A stretch of DNA of 64,000 nucleotides, from NCBI GenBank assembly GCA_050084985.1, contig JBITNC010000001.1:87048001-87112000 (forward strand). The letters are read 5' to 3'. Below the pieces are notes generated by a model that was given only the letters and a program-made list of their open reading frames with translations, was not told the DNA's origin and made no database searches. A program made the position numbers and the translations under genes. This DNA is from Nageia nagi (taxonomy: Eukaryota > Pinophyta). Position 1 is the first letter of the stretch. Each line of letters opens with the position of its first letter. Positions 22,766-35,812 of this stretch are shown here, in pieces.

Positions 22766-24033
22766 ATGTCAAGGCATGGGAGGAGTGATATGTCATCAAA
22801 TTTAGATGTTTAGATTCCACTACCTCCACATTAGAGGGTTGTCAGAAGGAATGTGTCATCTAATTCAAAAGGTTGCCTGCACCAGTTCCTAGGAGATCGA
22901 GGAGTGATGTGTCATCTAATTTAGAAGAGGAGATATTTCCTATAGGTGTCATGAGGAAGAGTGATGTTTCATTCAATGAGTTCAAGGTAAGCTAAATGCT
23001 ATTAAGTATGATGTATAAATATAAGATCATTTAAATTCTCATTTTCATGATATTATTTACAATATTTAACTTCATTTTATGGCTAATTTTGAAATTTGTT
23101 TTTTTTGCAAAGGATCAATGAGTCATCCTTATCATCATAAGATGATGATGCTCATGAGGTAATTAGTTAGGATCAAAATTTGAATTAATTTTTGAATTAT
23201 TATATATTGATTGAAATAAAATAAAGATAAATAAAATTAATATGTAGATCAAGTAGATGAAGCCAAAACAATGTATAGGTATATTAGATAAAGTTAGAAT
23301 AACATCTACAAGAACAACATTAAAAAATTAGCTTCATCAATTATCAGTAGATACATGTTCTAGTTCACATGAGGAGCTAGTTGATCTACCAAAGGATGAT
23401 GTTCATGATTTGGGTTTGATGCACATGTCATAAAAATTAAAACTTAAAAATTAACATACATATGATCATGCGGCATATGGTGCATGGCTAGTTGAAATGC
23501 CTTTTCCAAAGGCTTATAATATATTTCATTATAGTGGTAATTGATACATTATCAAACCATTTAAAATTTTCTCTAGATACAATTTGTTTATACATAGTAC
23601 TATGGTTGTTACTATCGATTTCAAGATAAAGCCATTGGTACCATTTTGTGGGCCAATTTATATGGCAAATAATTGGAAATAATTAGTGTCATATATGTAC
23701 AATATGTCCACATATGAAATATGTGTAAATGCTTTTGAGATTCCACATTTTAAGTGTTTATAAATCTTATACATTGATGGTTGACCAAAAATACAAGAAA
23801 ACATAGTAGAATACATAAACACTTGTGTAGGCGAAGAATGGAAACCAAATTATGAATTTCACCAATGTACTAATGATAAAGAAGACTTTATGGGTAGAAA
23901 AATTAGTAGTTATATAGTTTTTATTATTATTAAAACTCTTAATGTTGGTGATGAGCTATTAGTTCACTAAAATTACAAAAGACCTACTCCAAGATGTAAG
24001 GCACGGAGTTTGAAGTTAGGAGGTATCATAATG
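22766..24033 (+). pseudogene. SET-domain-like gene, three exons, upstream of TNP2
   Basis: Exon 1 (22766-22986) starts at an ATG, carries repeated RRSRSDVSSNL-type words and one frameshift, and ends in a GTAAGC donor. A small exon (23113-23158) follows. Exon 3 (23248-24033) keeps one frame for about 262 codons with roughly ten TAA/TAG/TGA, mostly at likely CAA or CGA positions. Its second half looks like a SET domain. It has a VVTIDFK...PFCGPIYM start, an IDG..K..NIVEYINTC motif resembling the (G)NI.RFINHSC core, then IIIKTLNVGDELLVH.NYKR resembling the GEEL..DY end. The classic Asn-His and final Tyr positions are altered or lost. Live SET proteins methylate lysines, often on histones. TNP2 exons follow on the same strand 400 bp on, so it may be an accessory gene of the CACTA element. 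The SET call is by pattern only. Confidence 0.45.
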
Positions 24034-24429
24034 TAATAATTCATTCAAGATCAAAGCTAAAAAATAAAAATAAAAATAAATATATTATTGATGTGTATGA
24101 ATGAATGTATGAATCATGTGTATGTACAAATGTATCAAATTGTATGTATGAATGTATCAAATCATATGTATCGATGTATCAAATTATATGTATGGATAAT
24201 GTTTATCAATAGATGTATCAAATTACTATGCACTTGTTATACTTATTTTTATTTTGAATTAATGGTTTGTAACACCTGATTTAACAAGCACATGATCAAA
24301 GTGCAACAAATAGTCATCATGATCATTAAAAAATGATAACTATTACATCATTATTGCATCTAAATAATGTAAGTAGGAGAGATAAGAAGATACTATAAAG
24401 AGCAACAAAATCCTAAATAATATACATAG

Positions 24430-27071
24430 TTTATGTCTATACCAGATCCAACAACTCTATTCAAATACCTGTATGGTATTCAAGCACTAATGATGATGAA
24501 TTAAGAGTGGATAATATTGGTGATGATGATTATGATAATAATTATCATGAAGAAAATGAATTGATGGTTTACTTGAGTCCCTCTATGTTCATGATGATGA
24601 TGATGAAAGAGATAGTGATGAAAGAGATAATGATTTATAAAGGGATATCATGTATGGTGCTTCCAAAACTAAATTATATGAAGGAACAAGAACTTTATTA
24701 TCGATAATCCTACTTTTGATGAAAATAAAATCCAAATTTGGATGGTCAGATACAAGTGTCACTGCTTTTTTTTAGGTACAAATTTTATTTTATTTCATGA
24801 TATTTTAATTTTTATCAAAGTAACTACATAAATTATTTTTTATTGGTATTATAGGTTACTAAAAACAAAGTTGTTTCCAAGTGATAATGTCATCCCAGAT
24901 TCATGTAAAAAGCCACATGATATTTTGAAGGATATAGGGGTGGAGTATAATTTATACCATGCTTGTATTAATGATTGTATATTGTATAAAGGAGAAGAAT
25001 ATGATACAAAGAATGAATTTCCAAAGTGTAAAGAAAATAGATATCTTGAAAAAAGGAAAAAAATCTAAAAAAGGTTATTTGCATTATGCTAATCATTACC
25101 AAGTTGGTATGAATATTTTGGTGTATGTCACTTGTAAAGTTAATGGACTAACATGTAAGAAATAGAAGTGAAGAAGGTGTGTTGTGTATACCTACAAATA
25201 GTAAAATAATGAAACATATAGAGGAAAATTAGCTTGATAAATTTAAATATGAACCTAGGAATGTTAGATTGGGTTTAAAACTTGATGTTGTCAATCTTAT
25301 TTTGAATCAAACATCCAATTATTTATGTTGGCCTATTTTTATAATTAATTATAACAAATATTTATGAATGTATATAAGAAAAGAGCATTTGATTTTGACT
25401 ATTATTGTCCTTGGAAAGAAATAGGTTAAACACATAGATGTCTACCTTAAACTAGTAATTGATGAGTTGATGCTCTTTTAGGAAGGAATTCAAATATATG
25501 ATATAAATAGACCTATCAATCAATGATCATTCAAATGTTATGGCATACTATATTAGACTATGCATGATTATCCAATGCTTTCTATTTGTAGGTATGTATA
25601 TATACAATAGTTTTTACATATGCATATTTGATTTTTTATAACCACATACATTATATGCACTCTTTACTAAAACTTATCACAAGTCTTCATACAAATGGTT
25701 ATCATGCTTATTCATGATGTATGAAAAATCTTCCATCGAGACATTCAAGTCATATGCATAATATGGAATATATTTTCAATAGGAAATATTTACCAATGGA
25801 TCATACTTTTCAAAAAAAAGGAATCTTATAGTCGAGTGGATAAAAGCCTTATTACTATTTATGAAACTCCTATGAATTGGTTCATAAAGTACCACCAAAG
25901 TGAGGAAAAGGCTAAGAAATAAGCCCTTGACAAAGGTTCTTTTTAAGGGTCATAGGATGAGATTATTCTTAGAGAAAATGATTTACCCATAAGTGAAATA
26001 TCATATAATACAATATATCTATAATATGTTTATTAATTTGAAAATATGTAGGTTTGTAAAGTTTCAAATTAATAAGTTTACTAATTAAATGAAGAATTGT
26101 TTACATATTTTCAAGCATGAATAGATTGTCAATATTTTATACACTAGAATATTGGAAGGAGTTATTAGTGACACATTTAATGGATCCTATGGAAATTATA
26201 AACAATATTGCATCTTCTTTGTATCAATATACAACAAGAAAAGAATTATATACTAATGCCATGAGAAATGACTTAAAAGATATCCAAAAATGAGATCTTT
26301 ATGTATAACTTACTATCAATATGGAAGAAACGAAGTACCTACAACCACATGGCTTATGAAAAAAATGATGGAAAACTTATTCAAAATATCAAAATACCAA
26401 CAAATTATGGTTCATATCTAAGAAGTGCATTCCATGTTGATGGTAAAATTATAGGATTCAAGACTCATGATTACCACAACTTCATGAAGATATTGATCTC
26501 ATATTTTTTTTTTTTACATTTTATATCAAAATAAATATATTAATATCATTTGCGCAAATACTTTCTATAGCATTTTTTTCCAATTAGAATTTATGGATGT
26601 GGGAGTCTACCTATTGATCTTAGACATTTAGTCGATCGACTATCATTATTTATAAAGCATTTCATGTTATAGTATCTCTCTATGAAAAATAATATAGCAT
26701 ATGTTTATTATTATTTTCTAATATTTTATGCATTTTGACATGCAATATTTTGATGATATTATAATTTTATAAATAGGTGGTTATCTTAAAAGGAGATACA
26801 TGTGGCTATAATTGATCAATATCGTAGAGAAATTATTGGAAGTGTTTGCAAACTAGAAAAATAATTGCCAGTTACTTTTATGGACACACAAGTGCACCTA
26901 TTAATTAACCTAGGAGATGATATTGACATGGAAGGTGTTATGAGTGCTAGAAATATATGTTTTGTGGAGATATTTTCAAAAGTACTAAAAGGATTTGTTA
27001 GACAACATTCACGATTAGAAGGATGTATAGGTGAGGGATACATCATACAAAATCATTTTTTATACAAGTGA
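24430..27071 (+). pseudogene. CACTA (En/Spm) TNP2 transposase with DUF4218, decayed multi-exon
   Basis: Clear TNP2-type transposase in pieces. LYEGTRTLLS and KFGWSDTSVT (24665-24770) are followed by an intron to about 24853. Next comes LFPSDNVIPDSCKKPHDILKDIG and HACINDCILYKGEEY with a CPKC-like element (24860-25065). Then HIDVYLKLVIDELM...EGIQIYDI (25425-25510), a KYLPMDHTF block (25785-25815), NYGSYLRSA...GFKTHDYHNFMK (26400-26495), and finally the DUF4218 block: DTQVHLLINLGDDIDMEGVM...VLKGFVRQHSRLEGCIGEGYI (26883-27050). Frames switch and stops are common, but the order is exactly that of plant TNP2. In live elements this protein cuts at the CACTA ends. An acidic leader (DNIGDDDYDNN, from 24507) also fits. 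Nonfunctional now. Confidence 0.85.
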
Positions 27072-27499
27072 GTATGTTTTCTAAATAGATGCTTCTACCC
27101 CAAAGATATGGAATGAAGACAAAGACAATGAGAAATTAGAAGGGGAGGTCTTAGAAACATATGGAACATCATATTCTCTTAAAGGTATTAACTATGTTTT
27201 AGATATGTACATGCATTTTGGATTTAATTTTATGAATGCTTAATTATTAGTTAACAAGTATGTATTATGGTATTGTGAATTTATAGATTGTGACATGAAT
27301 CTATAAACCAATTTGTCATGATGCATTATGCATGTTGTAAAATTGGATTGAGTTGTACTAAACTAAAAGAAAGGATATTGAATAAGAACACACCTTATTT
27401 TGTATACATAATCAAAGGGTATGTCTAGTCTACCTAAAAATCTAGAAGAGAAAAATTGGCCACAATAATTTTCAAGGTCATCGATGAAGAATGAAATTG

Positions 27500-28131
27500 A
27501 AATGAAACAAGATACAAGAGGAAAAATGGATGAAGATGATCAAAGTGCATTAAATATCACTATTGGATGTAGGTTTGAGGTAATTATTTTTATTAATATT
27601 TTTATAAGTCTTTATTTTTTGTGTAAATATGTATAGGCAGTAATAACATTTTTCTTATAAATATGTGCAGGCACTTTCTTTCCCTACAATGTGGGCATAT
27701 GGTCAATACTTCAAAATAGAAAAGAATTAAAAGAGAAAAATGACATTTAACTATGGAGTGATAAACTATTTTGACCAAGAAAGTCGTGCAAGTTCAAGAG
27801 ATACAAACTTGATGGAGGGAAATTAAAATATATTGGAAAAATTCAAGAAATTTTTCAAATGGATTATAGGTCATTATAGTGTGTGATATTTAAATGTAAG
27901 TGGTTTGACACACTCGATAGAAGAACAACCTTGCATGATATACTTAGTGATTACTTTGCAATCGACTCCACATGCAGTTTACCTGATAATAGAGAGCCTT
28001 ATAATTTACCACAACATTGCAATCAAATATATTTCATTCTAGATGTTGTAGATGAAAAAAAGTGGTTTGTAATTGAATGCAATCCTAGAGGAAAACATAC
28101 TGTATGTCTTGATGAGGAAGATAATTTATAA
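27500..28131 (+). pseudogene. DUF4216 region of the CACTA transposase
   Basis: This is the domain that normally follows DUF4218 in plant TNP2 proteins. An intron-like gap (about 27580-27669, ending gtgcag) precedes MWAYGQYFKI and FDQESRASSRDTNLMEG (27690-27820). Then come KYIGKIQEIFQMDYRS and an uninterrupted final stretch at 27883-28131 with FKCKWFDT, an aspartate-rich middle, QIYFILDVVDEKKWFV and a DEEDNL end at a TAA. A KCKWFD motif followed by an F(Y)V.D..D..W.V motif is typical of DUF4216. The last 80 codons are the best preserved part of the whole transposase. Confidence 0.8.
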
Positions 28132-28690
28132 TGACAATATTGTAATTGATGGATGTTATGTCAATACCATTGTATGGAATATTCCTTATTATATATATCT
28201 CATATGTATCTTAAAATTTTCATATGTATATATTATTCAAGGTTCATTTAAAAAAAAATTATAATTTCAAATTATATAAATAAACGCTATTCCAATTCAC
28301 TTACGATTAATAGGTTCGCTATTCCTATAGGGGTGTGTATACTAAAAATGGCTATTCCTAAAAATAAAAATTTCCTAAATATAGCATTGATAAGAATTCA
28401 TATCATTGCAAGATTCAATTACTTAATTGATATATATTTACTTCTAGATAAACTTTTATAGGTCCTACAAATTGATGGGTTTAAAAGAATGATAAAATAC
28501 TCCTATCTTATCCGATATGCTTCCAAAATCCACCTTACTTCCCAAGGGTAGTTCTTCATAATTCCTACTTCCAACTTGATCCTAGCTTTGCAAAATCAAT
28601 TAAATAAAGGCTAAACTACAACTATTTAACTTGAGATACAACATTTTTAATTCCAATTTCAAGATATCATAGGAAAAATCAAACTATTCC
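28132..28690. other. Noncoding stretch after the transposase
   Basis: AT-rich. A short word gctattcc(taa) recurs at about 28287, 28318 and 28350. No CACTA terminus could be found here. Confidence 0.4.
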
Positions 28691-28691
28691 A

Positions 28692-29625
28692 TGTGCTTAT
28701 CTCTCCAACTCTGCTTCATGGATGTGAAGTTTCGGGATCTAGTTTGAGACACTCTAGTTGGTCTTGGATTGAGAGGGTTGTGGTTAATATACTTTAAAGA
28801 TCCATTTAGGATAAAAATATTATCCTTTACTCCATCACCCTAACTAAATTTGATGTATATCCCATGTTGGCTCTTACAATATTCTTTATTATTGGGCTAT
28901 TTAATATAATCCATCATATGATATCAATCATTCCTAACTCAAAGAGATACCCTCTCTTAGCTCTCAAATCCTCAATGCAACTTGCAAGTAAAGGTATTCA
29001 TTGGTGTTGGTACTCAAATTCCATTTATCTCCTACAATCCATAAGCCTAAATATAGAGCAACTTCCTCCCTCTTAACTCTCAAATAGGAGATCTAATCCT
29101 TCTATTAGAGATATCAAAAAAGGGTCCAAAAAGAAATATAATCAAGTTACCTAAGGACAACTTGGATTGAACTAGAAAATCCATTTTCACCAAAGCTTTT
29201 ACATTATATTTAGCTTTATAATAAATAGGATAATGGTGTTATTATCATCCTTGATTACATAAAATTACAATTATCACATGCTCTCAAATTCCCTCTTAGT
29301 CAAGTAAGGGTTTGTTCACACCACCTTCGTATTGAGACAACCCACCATATCCTTAGAAACCAATGTATATGCAAGTTATGTAACATGGAACTAGAGCCTA
29401 AAGAACATTTCATATTAATTTTCCCCATATATTATGACATTCAAGGTTAAAATCATTTTTTATTTAAATGTGCCCATGCTTTGAAATCATGGACGAATTT
29501 CAAAGATCTAAAATGCATCACATTTTATGCTAGAGAAGCCACCATCCTCTTATAGAACATGATTATTGATAGATCCTGCAAAAGAACAAGTTCCAAACTT
29601 ATCACATATTTTTTTAACCATGATC
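28692..29625 (+). pseudogene. L1-type LINE reverse transcriptase C-terminus and zinc-finger tail
   Basis: 3' end of a plant LINE ORF2. The first part has the TLLHGCEVSGSSL block (usual form LLYGCEVWG), then SITLTKFDVYPMLALTIF matching the thumb-side motif, and KRYPLLALKSS (28864-29076). After a frame change comes the Cys-rich tail: CICKLCNMELEPKEHFILIFP (29370-29430), matching the zf-RVT pattern C..C...E...H, then HALKSWTNFKDL. Live LINEs copy their own RNA at a nick in the target DNA. The 5' part of the element is absent, as is normal for LINE insertions. Stops and shifts show it is dead. Confidence 0.75.
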
Positions 29626-32129
29626 CTTAAAGAATCTCAAAGGAATACTCATTAACACATTACTATTAAACTCATTAATGCAACTCTCTATCGTTACAAC
29701 ATCATAAGCTTCTTTTCAACCTCTAAAGTTGGAGGAGCTCTTTAATTCTCCATATGCAAACTATTTTCCTTCAATCAAACCTAATGGAATTAACACTTTG
29801 AAGACCCCCTAGTATTTTTTTCTTTATCTACTTCTCACTCTTACAAATTGAATTTGCTTTAGACACTCTTTTGTTCTTTTTATATATATTTTTCTACAAT
29901 CTCATTAACCATTTTTTTTATCAACTATAGACAAATTTAAAGACCCAATTATTTCAAGAGGAGATTAAAGTTGAATGCTTCATAATTTTCCATCATATTA
30001 TACAAAAGTAAATATGTGTTAGCAAGTTATTGATAAACTTTCTATGTATTTAGAAACCCTTAGGCATACATTATAATTAATAATCAATGTAGATGTCATC
30101 AATGTTTATTGAGATTCTTTCTCCTTTACAATGAAGATTGGCATTTCAAAACCTAAACATCTATTTTAATTTGTAATTTACTTACAAATAATGAAAATTT
30201 AAGCAATAGACTTTATTTTGAGTATATTGGTGATTACTTTTTTCTTAACTAAAATTCAAAGTCATGTTTGTCATTTATGTTAAACATGAAAAGAGATGAT
30301 CAAAATTGTTGACCCAAGTCCTCAAGAAACTAAATCAAACAAGCAACTCAAATTAGATAATCTAACCATAATTTACATGGTGAAAACAAAGTTTATGTGA
30401 AATATAATTATTTTAACAAGATGCATCTCTAAAGAAATAGTTTGCAACTATAGTGTAACAACTGAAACTTGAAGGTATTTTTTTCTTATTCATAAACAAT
30501 TTATTGCAAATTATTTTACACTTACAAGGGAAAATATTAGCAAAAATATTGGAAAAGGAAATCCAATTTCAAAGGGGCAATACTTTCAATCATTCTTGAT
30601 ATGTTTCCAAAAGAAGAATTGTAGTTTTGTGGACTAGAAAGATACTAGTCAAATAGAGGCCACCTCGATCTTGTTTGTCAACAATACATATAATGTTAAA
30701 GTTCATGATTGAACATACCAATTTCTATTAATATGCACAAGATCATGATTTCTTCAATGCATCGGCTTCTCTAACCACCAATGATCTTCCATTAAATTCC
30801 TTCAATAATATCAAACAAAAAACTTAATAGAAAGGTTATAATGTATAACATTATTGAAAATTCCTTCAAAAAAATATACAAAAAAAGGAATAATTAATGA
30901 ATGGCATGTATAACATTAGTGTATTATACCTTGTCCAAGATCATAGCATATATCTTCTTCAAATTATATCATTAGTGTATAATCACATGTATAACTCCAA
31001 CACATTCCAATGATCTTTATACAACTAACATAATACAATCTACATACAATAAAATAATTATTACCTTCACATGATATATCCATAGTCACTTCAGCTACAA
31101 TATCATTATAATAATACTTATTTTTGCATCAAAAAACTTCAACATAAATTATTTAAGCAACAAATTACAATAAAGTAAAAAGGAGCTATTTTGGGACCAT
31201 TTAAGGATGAGATATCATTTCACCACAATAATAAAGTTATCTTGCAACCAATGGGATAGGGGTTGAAATCATCCTTACTTCATCTTGTCCCCCCCTAAAA
31301 TCTTTGGGGTCAAATCCCATGCACATACAACACTTCATAATCAAACCATGAAATGAAACTATATGTTCTCACCCTACCTCAATGAAGAGGATGCATATGA
31401 TGACTCAAGAACCTATATCCATGCAGAAGCAAAATGTATCATAACAAGAATTCCATTGAAGTATGATAGTTTAATAGTAATGCATCTTGATATGCAATAA
31501 TCATAATGTATATGAAATATGAAAGAATAATAGTAACTTTGGAATGGTATAGTCCACCTATGCTTAATTTGTATATCTCATATCATGAATTATGATTTGT
31601 AAGTAAATATATGAAATTCACTCAACATACTCATACATGCATCAAGCATACAAACAACCTACAACATTATAATTTTTTACTTCTTTTTACATGTATCCAA
31701 GCATTGGGTAGTCAAAATAACATATTCTACTACATTACAAAATCTTCCTTACATTTTATACTACATTTTTCTATACCATAAATTTATTTTCGGGTGGTTA
31801 GAATAATGTTCCCATGAATATGTTGAAACATATAAAATGCCTTTGTAAATATATTGAATCTCCTACATGCAAATTCCATTGAATTGGTCTTTTAACATCA
31901 TGCAAAATGTAGTCTTATATTTACAATATGTTTTCTATTTCGTGCAATATGAAATGCAATGTCTTGAATATGCAAGGTATCAAACTCATGGGTTCATATT
32001 CAAGTTTTTGTTATGCAAGATAATATGATTTGATCAACACTTCAAGATTTCCTATTTTTCTTTCATGCAAATGAATAGTGGAATGTAAACTCAAACTATG
32101 CAATATGAAGTATGAATGATATAGAATAC

Positions 32130-32267
32130 CATCCATGCAGATGATTGGCAATGCATTGATCAACGTTCCAACATGATCCAATCCCATTATAACTTGCAAA
32201 ATAACATTCTATCAATAATACCTATATATCCAACAATATAGCAAATATCTATGAATCATACTACAAT
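32130..32267 (+). repeat. Direct repeat, copy 1 (about 138 bp)
   Basis: It matches 32622-32758 in the same orientation (shared atccatgca, caacatgatccaatcc, aacaatatagcaaatat), with offset about 491 bp. The sequence between the copies is not repeated. Confidence 0.8.
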
Positions 32268-32621
32268 TTTAGTTTATCAATTTAGGAGCCCTAAAGAACA
32301 TAAATTATGCAAATATACACTAGCAACATAAAATCACATGCTACATATGGATGTAATATGAGCTTGGATATATTATAAATGAATCATTATTGATATTTTA
32401 TATGTTAAAGGCATATTTTAGTGTCTATAATGTAACTAGAGATGCCAGTTATTATTCATAATCACCAAATGCATAATAAAAAAATAGTGTACAAGTAAGC
32501 TAAATAACTTCATATTTTACACATACATACCATAGGCTTTTGGTACAAAATACTCATAGCATGTTTCCACACACACATTGTACATTCAACTTATGCATAC
32601 ATAATTGTCCATTATATACAC

Positions 32622-32758
32622 ATCCATGCAAATGATTGTTAATGCATTTACCAATGTTTCAACATGATCCAATCCTAGTATAACCTACAAAATAACATAC
32701 TATCAACAGTACATGTATATCTAACAATATAGCAAATATGTATACATCATATTCCAGT
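32622..32758 (+). repeat. Direct repeat, copy 2 (about 137 bp)
   Basis: Second copy of 32130-32267, differing at scattered positions. Confidence 0.8.
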
Positions 32759-32859
32759 AACATTTATTACAATAATAATCTCATTTTGACTATTCCAAGA
32801 TTGTATCAAGAGAAAGGATCAACACAAAATTCTAGGATGAATTACATTTTGCTAAACAA

Positions 32860-33060
32860 TTGACAACATACATCTATAACAAAATTCAAATAATTGGTAG
32901 CATATCACTTCAGCCAAATACATACAATTGGAAACATACACTACTGCCAAATATAAAAAATAAGCAGCATACATCCATAACCAAATTCAAACAATTGGAT
33001 ACAAATCAGTTCAAAAAAATACATACAGTTGACAACATACACTACAACCAAATACAAAAT
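32860..33060. repeat. Tandem duplication, unit about 101 bp, two copies
   Basis: The block from catacatctataac to gccaaatataaaa is repeated with offset 101 bp (second copy from about 32961). Both copies share catccataac(c)aaattcaa, aattgg, tacatacaattg and aacatacactac. It is rich in ACATAC/CAATTG words. Confidence 0.75.
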
Positions 33061-33364
33061 TTCCAACTACTATAGTTCTGTCCAACAATTCCTTTTTACA
33101 TAGTTCAATTGCATAACATGGCATATGAATCTTACCTTCCAGAGTTTTTATCTTAATACTTCAAAAAATAATTTGTTTTTGATAATTTTCATTCTATGAA
33201 AAGTATGCATCTACTATTACTATAATTACAAATTGAAAATTTCAATAACATATGTCCCCTCAACCCTATGTCAATTTTCTTAGAAAGAAGATGAAAAAAT
33301 TTGTATTGAAAATCTAGATAGCTAAAATAAAATATTTAAATACTAGATATTTGAAATAAAATAT

Positions 33365-34972
33365 TTAAATGCCAGATAACTGAAATAGTCCCTCAAGGCT
33401 CTCATCCTCATTTGTAGTATTATTTTCTATTCCAATTTCAAAGTCATCACTTAGATTGATAATTGTGCCCACTCTATTACTCAAACCTCTTCATTGTGTT
33501 ATAGAAATCCAATCTTCTATAGCCCTATCCATTGGAAAATTAGCAATACAATAGTGGGATACATACAACCTTAAGCAATTATCCTAATGCTTTTCCAACA
33601 TGTTTCATTGTTTGGATTTAATAAAAGACATAACACTAAATACTCCTTCATCCTCTAGTAAATCCATAATCATTATTTGATACAACTCATATAGATGAAA
33701 ATATTAACTGATATCTTTATGCAATATATGATTGTTATAAAGTTTGGTCCATAGAGAAAAAATAGCCCCTTCCATTGTTAGATCAGTTAATTTCTTATAT
33801 TTTGCAAGCATAGTGAGTTCAAAATTGTAAGACTATCTCAATAATAAATCCTTATTCAAAATACCATCTATTTGAATTCCATTAATTTCTACAAGTTTAC
33901 TGAAATGGGAGATCAAATTTTTTATGTTCCTTTGAAATGTAGTGTTTATATGTTGTAAAGCATTAGATTGATTCCAAAATAATGGATGGAAAACACTCAT
34001 GGATTTAAGAAAATCATCTCTTATAAATCTTTCTTTGATCTCAATAGCTAATGCTTTACTGATATGACTCAATTTGGACCACATTTTTGAAACAACTCTA
34101 TCAATCCGAAGATTGTTCACTTTTATTTCTTCATATTATGCATATACTAAATAATCATCTTTGTGGTACATATGCATTGGTATTTGTTTGTTGTTAATAT
34201 TAATACAAATATGATAATTGATATCAAATTTCAAATATGTGTTTGGGTGTTTAATATCTATGAACATTATCCATAGTTGAAAATGAGTGTTATTAAAACT
34301 ATTTTCTGAAGTATATAACATGTCCAATGACATATAAACCTATTTTCTCATATGTATGAAGTCATTGATATATATTGAATTCTTTTGACCATGTTTCATT
34401 AAACTATTAATATATTGCAACATTGGAATAATACCAACTAATGTCAATAATATCTCTATTTTTGTCAAATAATCCAATAAACCTTTGGCCTTGTCAAGGG
34501 ATCTTTTATGCTTAGACATAAAACCTATTAAGGATTGATATTCACTTAGTACTCTACATGCTGGCTCATAGAGAGATATCCATCTGGTTTCAACATCTTT
34601 CAAAAGTTTTTTTCCATCAATTATTCCATTTGCAAACTCTTGAAATGCTCTAAATATTTTTAAGCCACTTCCTATGAAAGCATGAAGCTCTCGGATAAGG
34701 ATTTCAATATTTTTTACATTGTAAAATGTGCTTACCATTTTGTAAGCAAGATTCATTCTATGAGCCATGTAATGAATAGGAATTAAATACGGGGCAAATC
34801 CTGATTGAATTTTGACACAAAGGCTATTTCTACAACCATGTATAATTGAAGATCCATAAACACCAACACATATTAAGTTCTTAGCTATAGCACAATCATC
34901 CATTTCAATAATATCTCTTAAGTTGGAAAGACCCAAATTGTAAAGATTTTCATAGTTGCAATCTTCAACCAT
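33365..34972 (-). pseudogene. hAT-superfamily, ZNF862-like transposase-derived gene (body)
   Basis: One frame is kept for about 535 codons, with only a handful of stops (near 34337, 34136, 33833 and a few in the last 200 codons). An open stretch of 210 codons contains LICVGVYGSSIIHGCRNSL, FAPYLIPIHYMAHRMNLAYK, the ETRWIS motif and an EILLTLVGIIPML helix. Further on come HPLFWNQS, AKYKKLTDLTMEGAIFSLW, EDEGVFSVMSFIKSK and a NFPMDRAIEDWIS end, which matches the hAT dimerisation region. The stop is TAA at 33365-33367. These domains belong to hAT transposases and to host genes derived from them. It is far better preserved than its neighbours, and the stops look like single decay events. The zinc-finger exon lies upstream at 35480-35764. 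Confidence 0.75.
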
Positions 34973-35479
34973 TTTGTGAATTTATAAATAGATGTAATTT
35001 TTTATTTTGCTTCTCAAAAGTCTATAGATTTGTACAAAACCATGATGTTTTTCTCACTATTTTTACCTAATTAATAGATAATTAAATGAATTTTGTATTT
35101 CTAACATATTTTTTAAATCTTCCTTTTCTATCAATGCCAAGTAATCTGCTATTTCTCATGCACTTGTGTTTGACCAATGAGACTATGGTAGGTTCATTAA
35201 CCCAACACATTGATATAATACCTTATAATTTGGAAAATTTGATACATGCCTACCCTTTTTCATGATATGTAAAACTATGCAAAATTATATTTATTTAGTT
35301 GACATATTAGAGTTTATCATTTTGTCAAAATGATGTGGAATGTTTGCTCACTTATTTTGGATATTTTCTTATTGCTATCGGTAATTACTATATTCTATTA
35401 CATATTGGGCATGATTGCATTCTTTTTAGCTTTATACTTGGTCTTCTTTATTATTTTATCATATGATCCCTTTATTTCT

Positions 35480-35764
35480 TCATTGTATTGTCCCTTTACA
35501 AAAAATAAAATGTTTACCATAATGTTTTTGAATTGTATGAATCTTTAGTTGTATTCTATTCTCCCTACCAAGTTTCCAACAGCATATGGTACATTCACAT
35601 TTTGTTGGTTCACTTCCATCTTCTAAACCTATTGGTTCAATGAATGGATACTTAACTACCCACTTAAATTTAAAACACCTTCCACATAAATTTTTTACTT
35701 TGGTTTGATCTTCTCTATGATCTTTTGAAGAATTCACCACACCTATAGCACAAATATTTGACAT
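35480..35764 (-). pseudogene. TTF/BED-like zinc-finger exon of the hAT gene
   Basis: An open stretch of 94 codons with FKWVVKYPFIEPI, then a Cys/His cluster, CECTICCWKLGRENR...IHTIQKHYGKH. This is the pattern of the N-terminal DNA-binding finger of ZNF862-like hAT proteins. It lies about 500 bp upstream of the transposase body on the same strand. The region between (34973-35479) has readable bits such as KTKYKAKKNAIMPN and KISKISEQTFHIIL but no intact frame. Together the two parts make one hAT-derived gene. Confidence 0.7.
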
Positions 35765-35812
35765 AAAATTTTTATATCAAAAATTTAAATATTATTCAAT
35801 GATAAATCATAT

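Larger units (their letters stand above)
29626..33364. other. AT-rich stretch with two repeat structures and no gene
   Basis: No coding potential recognised. A run of C (ccccccctaaaat) at about 31291 on the plus strand could be a polypurine tract on the minus strand, but no LTR could be paired with it. Direct repeats at 32130/32622 and a tandem duplication at 32862 are listed separately. Confidence 0.45.

Noticed and set aside
31286-31300. Run of C as a minus-strand polypurine tract of an LTR element
   Set aside because: No LTR start, partner LTR or coding remnant could be tied to it.
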